From assembly GCF_002591915.1 (NCBI RefSeq), contig NZ_NIHB01000002.1, positions 62,001 through 126,000 of the forward strand: a stretch of 64,000 nucleotides of DNA, given 5' to 3'. This DNA comes from Marinicella litoralis. GTDB taxonomy: Bacteria > Pseudomonadota > Gammaproteobacteria > Xanthomonadales > Marinicellaceae. Positions within the stretch are counted from its first letter, which is position 1; each line of letters begins with the position of its first letter. Below, in pieces: positions 54,075-63,025 of the stretch. Under the pieces are notes generated by a model. It had not been told where the DNA came from. It saw nothing but the letters and a program-made list of their open reading frames with translations, and searched no databases. A program made the position numbers and the translations under genes.

Positions 54075-57000
54075 TTAACTGACCACAGAGACTCTTTCAT
54101 TCTCACTTTCACCGGAAGTTGCCTTATTCCTTTTGAATAACTTTCTGGCTCCTTCTTTGATGTCCAAACCAATGCCATACAAGGAAGGCACCATCAACAA
54201 AGTAACAAAGAATGCCATAAATACCCCAAAGGCCAATGACACTACAATGGGTTGTAAGAACGCCGCTTGAATTGAACGTTCCATCATCATTGGAACCAGG
54301 CCAACGATGGTGGTCACCGAAGTCAACAAAATGGGCCTGAACCTTGCCACACCAGCCTCAACAATGGCTTCTTTGGCCGCCATGCCCTTTTCACGTAACT
54401 TATTGCAATAGTCCATCAATACCAAGTTGTCATTGACTACCACGCCAGCGGCAGCAGCAATGCCGAAATAACTGAAAATTGCCATGGTCATATCCATAGC
54501 AGCATGTCCAACCACAGCGCCAACAAAGGCGAATGGAATGGCAATCAAGATCAATAGAGGTTGTGAATAACTCTTAAAGGCAACGGCCAACAAGGTGTAC
54601 ATGGCAAAGAAAGCCATCAAATACAGCCCCATCACTTCTTTTAAGAACCTCGCTTCACCTTCAGCTTGCCCAACTGAACCGCGGATGATGCCAGGGTATT
54701 TGGCTTCCCACGTTGGGTAAAAATTTTCATCCAAATCTTTGTTGATATCATCTCGAACATCTTCTTTCAAGTCTGCACTGATGCGCGCCGCTCGGTTGCC
54801 ATTCCACCTTTGAATGCTTTTGATGCCAGGGGCGTACTCAAGATCTGCCACTGCCAACAAAGGCAACTCACGACCATCAGCAGTTCTGACATAGAAATTA
54901 TTTAAACTTTCAATCGACCTTCTTGATTCAACCGGATAGCGAACTTTAACCCGCACATCTTGACCGTTTCTGGGTACCCTTTGAACTTCTTCACCAAAAT
55001 AAGCTTGTCTGACTTGGCGGTTGATATCAGCCAAGGTCAAACCCAGTTTCGTGGAACCTGGCTTAAGGGTTAGCCTGATTTCTTCAGAAGCACCTTCTAA
55101 GTTATTGCGCACGTCATAAAGGTTTTCATACGTTCGCAATTGTTCTTCTAATTCATTGGTGGCAGCTCTGAGCACATCCAGATCTGGGTGACGAATGGAT
55201 AACTCATATCCCGGATCGTTGTTGCCTTGGGTGTACTGGACAGAGACTTCTTTGGCATCTGGGACATCGCCCATCAGTTCGCGTAAGCGCACCGAAGCGT
55301 CTTTGGCTGACATGTTTTGTACTGCCAATGGACGGTCTTCTGGCGGAGTCAATTTTACAATGGCAATCACGCTGTCTCTGCGAGAACGGGTATACCAATT
55401 CTCAATCAAACCACCCTGACCATCGGTTTTTTCATTGATTTCTTCTTCAAGGGCTTTTTCGGCGTTTTGTAATTGCGCCAAAATTTCCAAAGCACGACTG
55501 TATGGCGCACCTTCAGGTAAAACCACATTAACAATGATTTCATCAGATTCGATGTCTGGCATAAAGCTTTTCTTAACCAGGCCGTTGTTGAACATACCGA
55601 AGCCAATAATCAAGATGCCAATAAAGACGCTGGTGGTTAAATACCGATGATTCAATGAAAACTGGCCAATTTTACGGTAATGTTTATGAGCAAAATTAAT
55701 GATGCTTTGCGAAATGGCTTTTTGCATGCGTCCAAAACGATTCTGATCTTTGCGTGGTTTCATGTTGGACAGGTGCGATGGCAAAATCAACAGTGATTCA
55801 ATCAAGGAAAACGCCAATGCCAGAATCACTACCCATGTGATGTGACGGGTGAACTCACTGGTAGAGCCACCTAAAAACAACCACGGCATGAATGCCATGA
55901 TGGTGGTTAGGACACCAAATATAACAGGTTTTGCCACCAACTGAGCACCTGAAATGGCCGATTTGGTGCCGCCACCTAATCGATTAGATTCACTGTGAAT
56001 GCCCTCACCGACTACAATGGCATCATCTACCACAATCCCTAGCACCAGTAAAAAGGCAAAGGTAGACAGCATGTTCAGAGAAACACCCACCGTTGGCAAG
56101 AAGACAAAAGCCCCTGCATAGGCCGTACCAATCCCCACAGCCACCCAAAAGGCCACTTTAGGCCGCAAGGTCAGCATCAAGACAATCAACACCAACAACA
56201 AGCCCAGCATGGCCGAACTACCAATGGTTTGCATCCGACCTTTGAAATCTTCTGCTTGGTCATTCCACAAGGTCAACTTGGCTCCATTGGGCAAGGTTCC
56301 TTGTTTTTCACCAATCCATTTTCTGACGGAATCTGATGCTTTAACGATGTCCATGATCTCAGTGGTCATCACTTGAATCAAAACACCGGGTTCACCGTTA
56401 AGGGTCGCTAAAATTGGGTTGTCTTCGAAACCATCTATTACAGTCGCCACATCACCCACTCGGATCACCCCGCCATCTGCCGTCTCTTTAACAATAATCG
56501 CAGCAAATTCTGATTCGGTGTCTGCTTGGCTTCTGACTTTAAGTTGATAGGTTCCGACTTCGGTCCTGACTGTGCCGGATGATTGGTTCATGGAGGAATT
56601 TCTGATGGCAGCGGCGACTTCGGAAAATGTTATGCCATATCGTTTCAATGCATCTTCACCAACCTCTATGGAAATTTCTTCTTCTCGTGTCCCAAATAAT
56701 TGCACCACTGTGATGGCAGGTAATTGAGCCACTTCACGACGTAATTTTTCAGCCAATCGTTTTAAGTCTCTTTCTGACAAGTCGCCATGCACGGCTATGC
56801 GGATGAATTCATCGCGATTAACCCATTGTTGAACGATGGGTTGTTCCATGTCTGATGGGAAGGTGGAAATTGAATCAACACGAATTTTCACATCATTCAT
56901 AAATTGATTAAAGTCGACTTGTTGTTCAGCCAATATATACACTTGGCCGACACCCTCTCTGGAAGATGATCGCACCCATTCAATCGCATCCATATCACTG

Positions 57001-57218
57001 ACAGACTCTTCGATGCGTGCGACCAATTGTTCTTCTACATCTTGTGGAGATGCACCCGGCCACCCTACATTGATTTGCAGCCCTGGGAACCTGACTTGTG
57101 GGTCCATTTCACGTTCTAAAGAGTTAAAGCCAATAAAACCAGCCACAAAAATACCAATCATAACCAAGTTGGCTGCCACTGAATTATTTGCCCACCAAGC
57201 AATTAATTTATTCATCAT
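54075..57218 (-). CDS. RND efflux transporter, HAE1-like (second system)
   Basis: This 1047-residue 12-helix proton-driven pump has N-terminal NSVAANLVMIGIFVAGF, the acidic relay GIVVDDAIVVGEGIH in TM4, and late AGVVVNDNLVLMDYCNKL. The ribosome binding site AGGTGA is very close to the first of two ATGs (57218), so the second (57215) may be used. Cargo is unknown. The adaptor gene lies just upstream (20-base gap). No TetR or outer-membrane gene accompanies it. Confidence 0.93.
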   Translation of the reverse strand: MMNKLIAWWANNSVAANLVMIGIFVAGFIGFNSLEREMDPQVRFPGLQINVGWPGASPQDVEEQLVARIEESVSDMDAIEWVRSSSREGVGQVYILAEQQVDFNQFMNDVKIRVDSISTFPSDMEQPIVQQWVNRDEFIRIAVHGDLSERDLKRLAEKLRREVAQLPAITVVQLFGTREEEISIEVGEDALKRYGITFSEVAAAIRNSSMNQSSGTVRTEVGTYQLKVRSQADTESEFAAIIVKETADGGVIRVGDVATVIDGFEDNPILATLNGEPGVLIQVMTTEIMDIVKASDSVRKWIGEKQGTLPNGAKLTLWNDQAEDFKGRMQTIGSSAMLGLLLVLIVLMLTLRPKVAFWVAVGIGTAYAGAFVFLPTVGVSLNMLSTFAFLLVLGIVVDDAIVVGEGIHSESNRLGGGTKSAISGAQLVAKPVIFGVLTTIMAFMPWLFLGGSTSEFTRHITWVVILALAFSLIESLLILPSHLSNMKPRKDQNRFGRMQKAISQSIINFAHKHYRKIGQFSLNHRYLTTSVFIGILIIGFGMFNNGLVKKSFMPDIESDEIIVNVVLPEGAPYSRALEILAQLQNAEKALEEEINEKTDGQGGLIENWYTRSRRDSVIAIVKLTPPEDRPLAVQNMSAKDASVRLRELMGDVPDAKEVSVQYTQGNNDPGYELSIRHPDLDVLRAATNELEEQLRTYENLYDVRNNLEGASEEIRLTLKPGSTKLGLTLADINRQVRQAYFGEEVQRVPRNGQDVRVKVRYPVESRRSIESLNNFYVRTADGRELPLLAVADLEYAPGIKSIQRWNGNRAARISADLKEDVRDDINKDLDENFYPTWEAKYPGIIRGSVGQAEGEARFLKEVMGLYLMAFFAMYTLLAVAFKSYSQPLLILIAIPFAFVGAVVGHAAMDMTMAIFSYFGIAAAAGVVVNDNLVLMDYCNKLREKGMAAKEAIVEAGVARFRPILLTSVTTIVGLVPMMMERSIQAAFLQPIVVSLAFGVFMAFFVTLLMVPSLYGIGLDIKEGARKLFKRNKATSGESENERVSVVS

Positions 57219-57238
57219 TTCACCTGTTTGTTATGAAG

Positions 57239-58429
57239 TTAAAGCTGAGAAACTAAATCGGCATTGATCACATCTTTGCTGATGGGTTGCACCAACATAC
57301 CGTGTGAAGCATTGGGCACTGTTGAGATAGCCACTTTTTCACCAACACTGACACCGGCACTCAGCAGCACCTGCTCTTCTGAAGTTGAAATCACTTCAAC
57401 TGATCTGATGTCCAGCTTGTTGTTGCTGTCTACCACATAAACTTTATCGGCATTCCTCAATGCATCTCTCGGAATAACCAAAACTTGTTTTGACTCAACC
57501 CCTTGTATTTCTGCAGTGACAAACATACCCACTGCCAATGGAACTCCAAAATCCGCTCCTTTACCATAAGGGTCAATGACTTCAGCAGTGACATAAATCA
57601 ATCGAGTTTGTTGATCTACAGATGCATTGGTTCTGATGACCCTTCCTTGCCATTGATGTTGTGATCTCCCCATGCTGGTAGAAAAATTAACCACAGGACC
57701 TTTACCAGGTTCAGCCATATAACCCATGGGCAAATCCAGTTCGGTCAACTGTAAATCAGTCAAGGGCAACCGCACTTCAACGGAATCAACCGAAAATACT
57801 TTACCCAATTGAGTGCCCGCAGTTATGTATTGACCCAGGCCAACCAATTTGCTGACAACCCTGCCGTTGAATGGAACTTTGATTTCAGTTCTTGTGACAT
57901 TCAATTTGGCTTCTTTCAAATCTGCTTTCGCAGCCCTTAAATTGGCTTCAGCTTCCAGAACCTGAGGTTTATTAAGGGCAAATGCAGATGGCGTTACATC
58001 ACCACGTTTTTGCAACCAAGTGTCTTTTTTCATTTTGGCGTTGGCCAATTCTCTTTCTAATCCCACTTCGGCAGAAGCCACTTTGGCTTCAGCCCTAATC
58101 ACTGCCACCTTATAATCAGTGTCATCAATTTTAATTAATGTGGTTTCTGAATTGAATTCAGCACCTTCAGCAAAAGAATCAGAAATGCTTACGACATGGC
58201 CGGTCACTCTTGAGGTTAAATTAATTTCAGTTTTTGGTCTCACTTCTCCTTGTGATTTAATGCCTGGTGTGATCTCTTCGGATTTAACTTCATCCACATA
58301 AAGTGAAATCAGTCTCTGTGTAGGTTCTTTCTTTTCAGGAACAGGTTTAGAGGCAGCCAGTGCTTGTACGATAAAGACACTGATGATCAGTACAGAAATT
58401 GGCGCAACAATCTTGATAAACTTTTTCAC
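57239..58429 (-). CDS. RND efflux periplasmic adaptor (HlyD/MFP family)
   Basis: This 396-residue adaptor is anchored by a signal or uncleaved N-terminal helix (residues 5-25). The lipoyl half motif INLTSRVTGHVVSISDSFAEGA, a coiled-coil hairpin (about 110-170) and KVPFNGRVVSKLVGLGQYI, then a beta-barrel domain, are all typical. The start is a GTG at 58429 with AGGA eight bases upstream. It pairs with the downstream pump. The Lys-rich N-terminus has no lipobox. Confidence 0.92.
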   Translation of the reverse strand: MKKFIKIVAPISVLIISVFIVQALAASKPVPEKKEPTQRLISLYVDEVKSEEITPGIKSQGEVRPKTEINLTSRVTGHVVSISDSFAEGAEFNSETTLIKIDDTDYKVAVIRAEAKVASAEVGLERELANAKMKKDTWLQKRGDVTPSAFALNKPQVLEAEANLRAAKADLKEAKLNVTRTEIKVPFNGRVVSKLVGLGQYITAGTQLGKVFSVDSVEVRLPLTDLQLTELDLPMGYMAEPGKGPVVNFSTSMGRSQHQWQGRVIRTNASVDQQTRLIYVTAEVIDPYGKGADFGVPLAVGMFVTAEIQGVESKQVLVIPRDALRNADKVYVVDSNNKLDIRSVEVISTSEEQVLLSAGVSVGEKVAISTVPNASHGMLVQPISKDVINADLVSQL

Positions 58430-58725
58430 AATTCAATCCTCACTTCTTGAAATATAGGTTATTTGCTTGATTAACGAGGGATTAACTAGATAGTTACATT
58501 ATTTTTAACATTCAGTACTAATGGCCTATACCGACCACAAATGAATTGTTTTTGTAAAAAACAACTGGTCCCAAATCGTCTTCTACTATTATTTGAACAC
58601 AGATATTTTTAAAAAAGTATGGGCTAATGGTCATCAATTACAGCTTGTTTCGTAGGCCAATAGTCACGGTTCTTGGCCTAACCATGACTTTCGACCTGTT
58701 ATTTGATTGCTGGATATACCAAACC
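58430..58725. other. intergenic region without a recognised gene
   Basis: About 300 AT-rich bases separate the efflux adaptor gene from the cytochrome terminator. I see no ribosome binding site followed by a credible frame; a 64-codon plus-strand frame (58703-58897) mostly overlaps the cytochrome gene in antisense. The adaptor promoter must lie here, but I cannot choose hexamers with confidence. Confidence 0.5.
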
Positions 58726-58763
58726 AAATAAAAAGAAATTAATGGCAATCATCAACAATTGCC
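58726..58763 (-). terminator. possible terminator of the multiheme cytochrome gene
   Basis: On the minus strand GGCAAT pairs with ATTGCC over an eight-base loop, followed by ATTAATTTCTTTTTATTT. The T tract starts about eight bases after the stem, so it is weaker than usual. It lies 15 bases beyond the stop. Confidence 0.45.
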
Positions 58764-58777
58764 GCTTAAGTCAACAA

Positions 58778-61700
58778 TCAAAACTGACATGCAGATTGAT
58801 CAATCTGCTTGCAATGGCCCGTAAGGTAAAACTTCCAATCTTTAATGGGTTGTTTGCCTTCAGTGGTGATGGTTTCAGTATTCAAATGACTGGTTAAGTA
58901 AAACAGTCGTTGAATGTCTTCTTTTTCACCAGGACCGATGTGAGCGTCACTGAACCGGTCTTGTAAATAGGCGGGTGGAATGGACTGGTTGAATAAATTA
59001 ACAGTGACATAACTGACTTTTTCCATTTCTGCTTCACTCAATTTAATTTGATAGGATATGTGATCACTGCCGGTTTTGCTTTTATCATAATAATCAGCAT
59101 CATTGGCCGCATTGCCAATCAACACGCCCAACATTTGAATGTATGGAGATTGATTGTCCAAAAAGAATTGAGGATCAAAACCTTTACCTCTGATTCTGTT
59201 GTCTTTCTTGTCTGCGACTCTTCTGAGGAATGAGGTGGTGTTGTGTCCTGCTGAATCTTGGATGATTTCCTGGTAAATTTGCACTTGGTCAGGCGCTGAA
59301 ATGACTTCATAATGAGGCTGATACAATTTTTTATCTTTTCCACCCTGCTCTGTTAACAATGGTTTATCAGTTAAGCCATCAAGAATAACACCCAATTCAT
59401 TGGTTCGACCCGAAGCCCACAGCGGCTGATCATCTTGGTCATAAACAATGGTTTCTATAAATACCCTACGAAATCCAACGCCTGATGGTAAAAAATGTCC
59501 TGTTAGATTTTTAACTTCAACGTCAACTGTCAGTGTGTCTTTGTTAACGGGCTTGATTTGTTCAATGTTCACTGCAGCAGTTTGCTTTTCAGCCATTTCA
59601 ATCATCGAATCACGCCCAGTGATTAACGCTGGTTGCACATTTGAATTGACCATGTAATCCATTTGGCGCAAGCCAAGAATCATTGGGAATTGTTGAAACA
59701 TCTCATTGATAAACACATTCAGACCATGTAAAGAATGCCTGGCAAACTCATCCCGCGGGGTTAAGGTAATGTCTTTGTCTGGTAAACGATGGGTGGTTGG
59801 AGCAAAATCATTGCTTTCTATGTTGGCAATTTTCATGCCTTTTAAATCATTGTGTGTGTCGCCTACTTTGAACTCAGTTGGCATATGACAGTCCTGACAA
59901 CTTTGGAAGTCTTGCTTTTTCGAAAAATCTGAATTAACCCACTCTAAATGTGTGGTTTGTTCATAGGTGGCATTGACTTTTTGACCATCAGGTGCGGTGT
60001 AATAATGTGCTGTACCATCATTATTGTAGGTAGGCAGCAATATATTATGACAAGACCCACAGATATCAGAATTTTGAATCTGTTGACCAAATTCAGGGGT
60101 GATTCCCAAAGCATTTTGCATGGGCTTTTGAATGACTTCTGCAGAATCATAGGGACCGACAACTGTGCCTGGTTCATTGGTCACAAAATTTCCTGTATAC
60201 CCAGCTTCGGTACCCAAACCGTTGTTGTTGATTTGGTGACAAACCATACAAGAAATACCATCTCTGGCTAAAGCGCCATATTGTGCATCGTGGTTATTGG
60301 GTAAATTGTCTTGCCATCGAGTGACTGTGGATTTAGCAAATGGCTTACCAAAAGGCACCCCTTCAGGTGGTGCAACGGCAAAGATACTTTTACATTCATC
60401 CGATGGTCCAGAATCAATGGCGTATTGTCTTTGACCCATGACACCATGACAATGCAAACAGGTATTTTCAATGCATTTTTTGGCCGCTGGCAGGTTATTG
60501 GTTTCACTTTGTAACTGTGAAAAGAAAATGGGGTCTCGACCGGCCAATCCCATTGGTGACACCCGCCATTCACCATAAGGTGACACATTAATTTTACTGT
60601 CACTGTTGGCTTTATCAATCAACATATTGGCTTCAGCTGAATTGGCATATGTGGCATCATGACAATTGATACATTGGTCTGAGGTTAAATACTGATCCAG
60701 ATCATTTAAACGAGACAAATGATGATCAAATGATTCAGCAGGTAACCTCAGGTTCCATGCTTGGTTAAATTGATTGATACCCAATTCGCCATAATAATCA
60801 ACAAAGGCTTTATTGATGGACGACAACGGTTGTGAGAATGGGCTTTGTTTGGTCTTAGATTGAGTTGATAAAGAATTTTCTACCTGCCGATGAAGCCCTT
60901 GTTTCAAATCAAGTTTGGTGCTTTTTTCTGGCTTTTCAGGATACCATTTATATTGCAAGCCCTCACTGACCACATTATCTAAAGATGAAAATGTCAGTTG
61001 ACTTTCTGCGGTGGCATGACAATTGATACATGCAGCACCGTACAGGCTATATGGATACACCACTGTATTGATTTTACTTGATCCAGCATAACCGGTTGGG
61101 TACCATGCTTGGTTTCTAGTCACAGGGTTATTGGGTACATTTTTTGCCCAGGTGAATGCTGATTTATCTATTATGGGCGGGTTGCCGTCTCCATTGACTG
61201 CATCAATTACTTTCGGTGTATTGGTTGGATTGGCCCAATACCATTGATCATGTGTCACATCAGTACGATACATCACGGTCCATGAATCAGGAAGCCGATC
61301 TTTGTCATCTGGAATGTGCATACAATCATCGGTTTTTACAATGCCTAATTTTTGATCAATACTGGCCATTTCTTTGATGATCATGGCGCCTTTTACCAGC
61401 TCAGACTTTCTATCACTACACATCCAATCTACCATTTCAGGAGAGTAATACACCCTCACTGCTGGATGAACTCCGTAACTTTGGCCTTGGCCAAATTCCC
61501 CAACATATGGCCCAGTCATTCGCCAATTCAAATCCTTGGCCCATTTAAGCTCACTGGCATAAACGCGAGACCTTAAAAAATTCCTTAATTGGCGGTCAAA
61601 TGCGTTTTTTTTATCCAGGTCAGTCATTTGTCCTGGTTCAAGCACAAAACCCACATTGAGTCGCCAGTTTAAATCAGTCAAATTGGGTTTATTGGCATCA

Positions 61701-61846
61701 CACCAGGCTGCAGATTTTCTTTCTATTTCAGCTGTGTGAGCGGTAGAACAAACCCAATCATTTGGGTTGTCAGGTAATTGTGCATGGCTTGCACCTGTTA
61801 ACATGAATATAGCCATGAAGGCCAGAAGTCTTGAAATTGTTGGCAT
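58778..61846 (-). CDS. periplasmic hexaheme cytochrome c protein
   Basis: This 1022-residue exported protein has a Sec signal (residues 1 to about 22, ending SHAQ). Six c-type heme motifs CxxCH occur near residues 272 (CINCH), 392 (CINCH), 462 (CLHCH), 532 (CMVCH), 598 (CGSCH) and 649 (CQDCH). Other Cys pairs near the N-terminus (WVCS, WCDAN, WMCSD, DDCMH) lack the motif. The C-terminal ~370 residues have no heme motif and look beta-rich. There is no membrane anchor after the signal. It has a strong GGGGGA ribosome binding site. Electron transfer in the periplasm is implied; the substrate is not. I do not recognise a named family. Confidence 0.85.
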   Translation of the reverse strand: MPTISRLLAFMAIFMLTGASHAQLPDNPNDWVCSTAHTAEIERKSAAWCDANKPNLTDLNWRLNVGFVLEPGQMTDLDKKNAFDRQLRNFLRSRVYASELKWAKDLNWRMTGPYVGEFGQGQSYGVHPAVRVYYSPEMVDWMCSDRKSELVKGAMIIKEMASIDQKLGIVKTDDCMHIPDDKDRLPDSWTVMYRTDVTHDQWYWANPTNTPKVIDAVNGDGNPPIIDKSAFTWAKNVPNNPVTRNQAWYPTGYAGSSKINTVVYPYSLYGAACINCHATAESQLTFSSLDNVVSEGLQYKWYPEKPEKSTKLDLKQGLHRQVENSLSTQSKTKQSPFSQPLSSINKAFVDYYGELGINQFNQAWNLRLPAESFDHHLSRLNDLDQYLTSDQCINCHDATYANSAEANMLIDKANSDSKINVSPYGEWRVSPMGLAGRDPIFFSQLQSETNNLPAAKKCIENTCLHCHGVMGQRQYAIDSGPSDECKSIFAVAPPEGVPFGKPFAKSTVTRWQDNLPNNHDAQYGALARDGISCMVCHQINNNGLGTEAGYTGNFVTNEPGTVVGPYDSAEVIQKPMQNALGITPEFGQQIQNSDICGSCHNILLPTYNNDGTAHYYTAPDGQKVNATYEQTTHLEWVNSDFSKKQDFQSCQDCHMPTEFKVGDTHNDLKGMKIANIESNDFAPTTHRLPDKDITLTPRDEFARHSLHGLNVFINEMFQQFPMILGLRQMDYMVNSNVQPALITGRDSMIEMAEKQTAAVNIEQIKPVNKDTLTVDVEVKNLTGHFLPSGVGFRRVFIETIVYDQDDQPLWASGRTNELGVILDGLTDKPLLTEQGGKDKKLYQPHYEVISAPDQVQIYQEIIQDSAGHNTTSFLRRVADKKDNRIRGKGFDPQFFLDNQSPYIQMLGVLIGNAANDADYYDKSKTGSDHISYQIKLSEAEMEKVSYVTVNLFNQSIPPAYLQDRFSDAHIGPGEKEDIQRLFYLTSHLNTETITTEGKQPIKDWKFYLTGHCKQIDQSACQF

Positions 61847-61984
61847 GAATCCCCCGTTTTTTTAACCAAGTTAAAATAATTTATTCACACACACAGTTAT
61901 GATAAACAATTGTTAATTTAATTACAACATTATTGTATGTGCGAATTCAATGGGGTAAACAGAGAATAAAGCTGGCTTAACCAA

Positions 61985-62575
61985 TCAATCTAAATGCAAG
62001 AAGCGATCCTTTTTGGTTTTTAAGTAGGCTTTGTTGTGGGTGTTGTGTCCCACTTTGATGGGCAATCGATCGACCACTTGAACACCTTGCGACTCGATGG
62101 ATCGAATTTTATCTGGATTGTTGGTCATTAACTTAACCTTAGATACGTTCAAATGCTTAAAAACATCAGCCAACATGTCATAACTGCGACCATCAGGCAA
62201 ATGTCCCAATTGAACATTCGCATCGAATGTATCTAGTCCCTGGTCTTGTAATTGATAGGCTTTTATTTTTTCAGTCAACCCAATGCCACGCCCTTCTTGA
62301 CGTAAATAAACAACCATACCCACACCTTCATGCGCGATTTGCTCCATTGCATAAGCCAATTGAGGGCCACAATCACACCTTAAACTGAACAAACCATCAC
62401 CGGTTAAACACTCTGAATGGACCCGCGTAAGTATGGGTTCACCACCAATAAAATCACCTTGGGTCAACACCAAATGCTCTTGTCCATGGTGTTCAAACAC
62501 ATGAATAACAAACTCACCAAAAGCCGTGGGTAATTTGGCTTGGGTGATAAATCGTGTACTGTCAGATGCCTTCAT
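61985..62575 (-). CDS. ribA: GTP cyclohydrolase II
   Basis: This 196-residue zinc enzyme catalyses the first committed riboflavin step, opening GTP. The zinc ligands are in RVHSECLTGDGLFSLRCDCG (three Cys), the catalytic region is YLRQEGRGIGL, and the C-terminal GP-loop block is LMTNNPDKIRS. The length equals E. coli RibA. Its ATG overlaps the ribH stop (ATGA). It supplies the activity that the ribBX C-terminal domain has lost. Confidence 0.97.
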   Translation of the reverse strand: MKASDSTRFITQAKLPTAFGEFVIHVFEHHGQEHLVLTQGDFIGGEPILTRVHSECLTGDGLFSLRCDCGPQLAYAMEQIAHEGVGMVVYLRQEGRGIGLTEKIKAYQLQDQGLDTFDANVQLGHLPDGRSYDMLADVFKHLNVSKVKLMTNNPDKIRSIESQGVQVVDRLPIKVGHNTHNKAYLKTKKDRFLHLD

Positions 62576-63009
62576 TGTCTATTGAGTTCATGCTGCATGC
62601 GCAGTAAAGCCACAGTGGCTTGTGCCGCTTCTTTGCCTTTGTTTTCTTTGCCCAAGCTTTCATCCACACTGGAACGAGCCAAGGCTTGTTTTTCATCTTC
62701 TACGGTAATGATGCCATTACCAATAGGCATGTTATTTTCCAATGACACATTCATGATGCCACGAGCACTTTGTTCACAAACATGATCAAAATGCGCCGTT
62801 TCGCCTCTGATCACAGCACCCAAAGCCACAATCCCATCAAACCTTTCTGTTTTTGCAATGTACTGACAGGCCAATGGAACCTCTAAGGCACCAGGTACGT
62901 CAAACCTTTCGTATTCGACATTTTCACGGTTCAGGTAGTTGGTGGCACCTTCAAATAAACCATCACTGATGTGGCGATAAAAAGGGGCTGTTATGATAGC
63001 TATTTTCAT
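62572..63009 (-). CDS. ribH: 6,7-dimethyl-8-ribityllumazine synthase
   Basis: This 145-residue protein joins the pyrimidine and DHBP to make lumazine. Conserved blocks are the SDGLFEGA region, VPGALEVPLACQYIA, GAVIRGETAHFDHV and NGIITVEDEKQA. The start is the ATG at 63009 with AGGA seven bases upstream; the open frame to 63066 overlaps the preceding gene. It sits between ribBX (16-base gap) and ribA (overlap). Confidence 0.97.
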   Translation of the reverse strand: MKIAIITAPFYRHISDGLFEGATNYLNRENVEYERFDVPGALEVPLACQYIAKTERFDGIVALGAVIRGETAHFDHVCEQSARGIMNVSLENNMPIGNGIITVEDEKQALARSSVDESLGKENKGKEAAQATVALLRMQHELNRQ

Positions 63010-63025
63010 GTTGTTTCCTAAAGTA

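Noticed and set aside
58703-58897. 64-codon plus-strand frame at the end of the cytochrome gene
   Set aside because: It is mostly antisense to the cytochrome C-terminus and spans its putative terminator; no promoter or ribosome binding site is seen.
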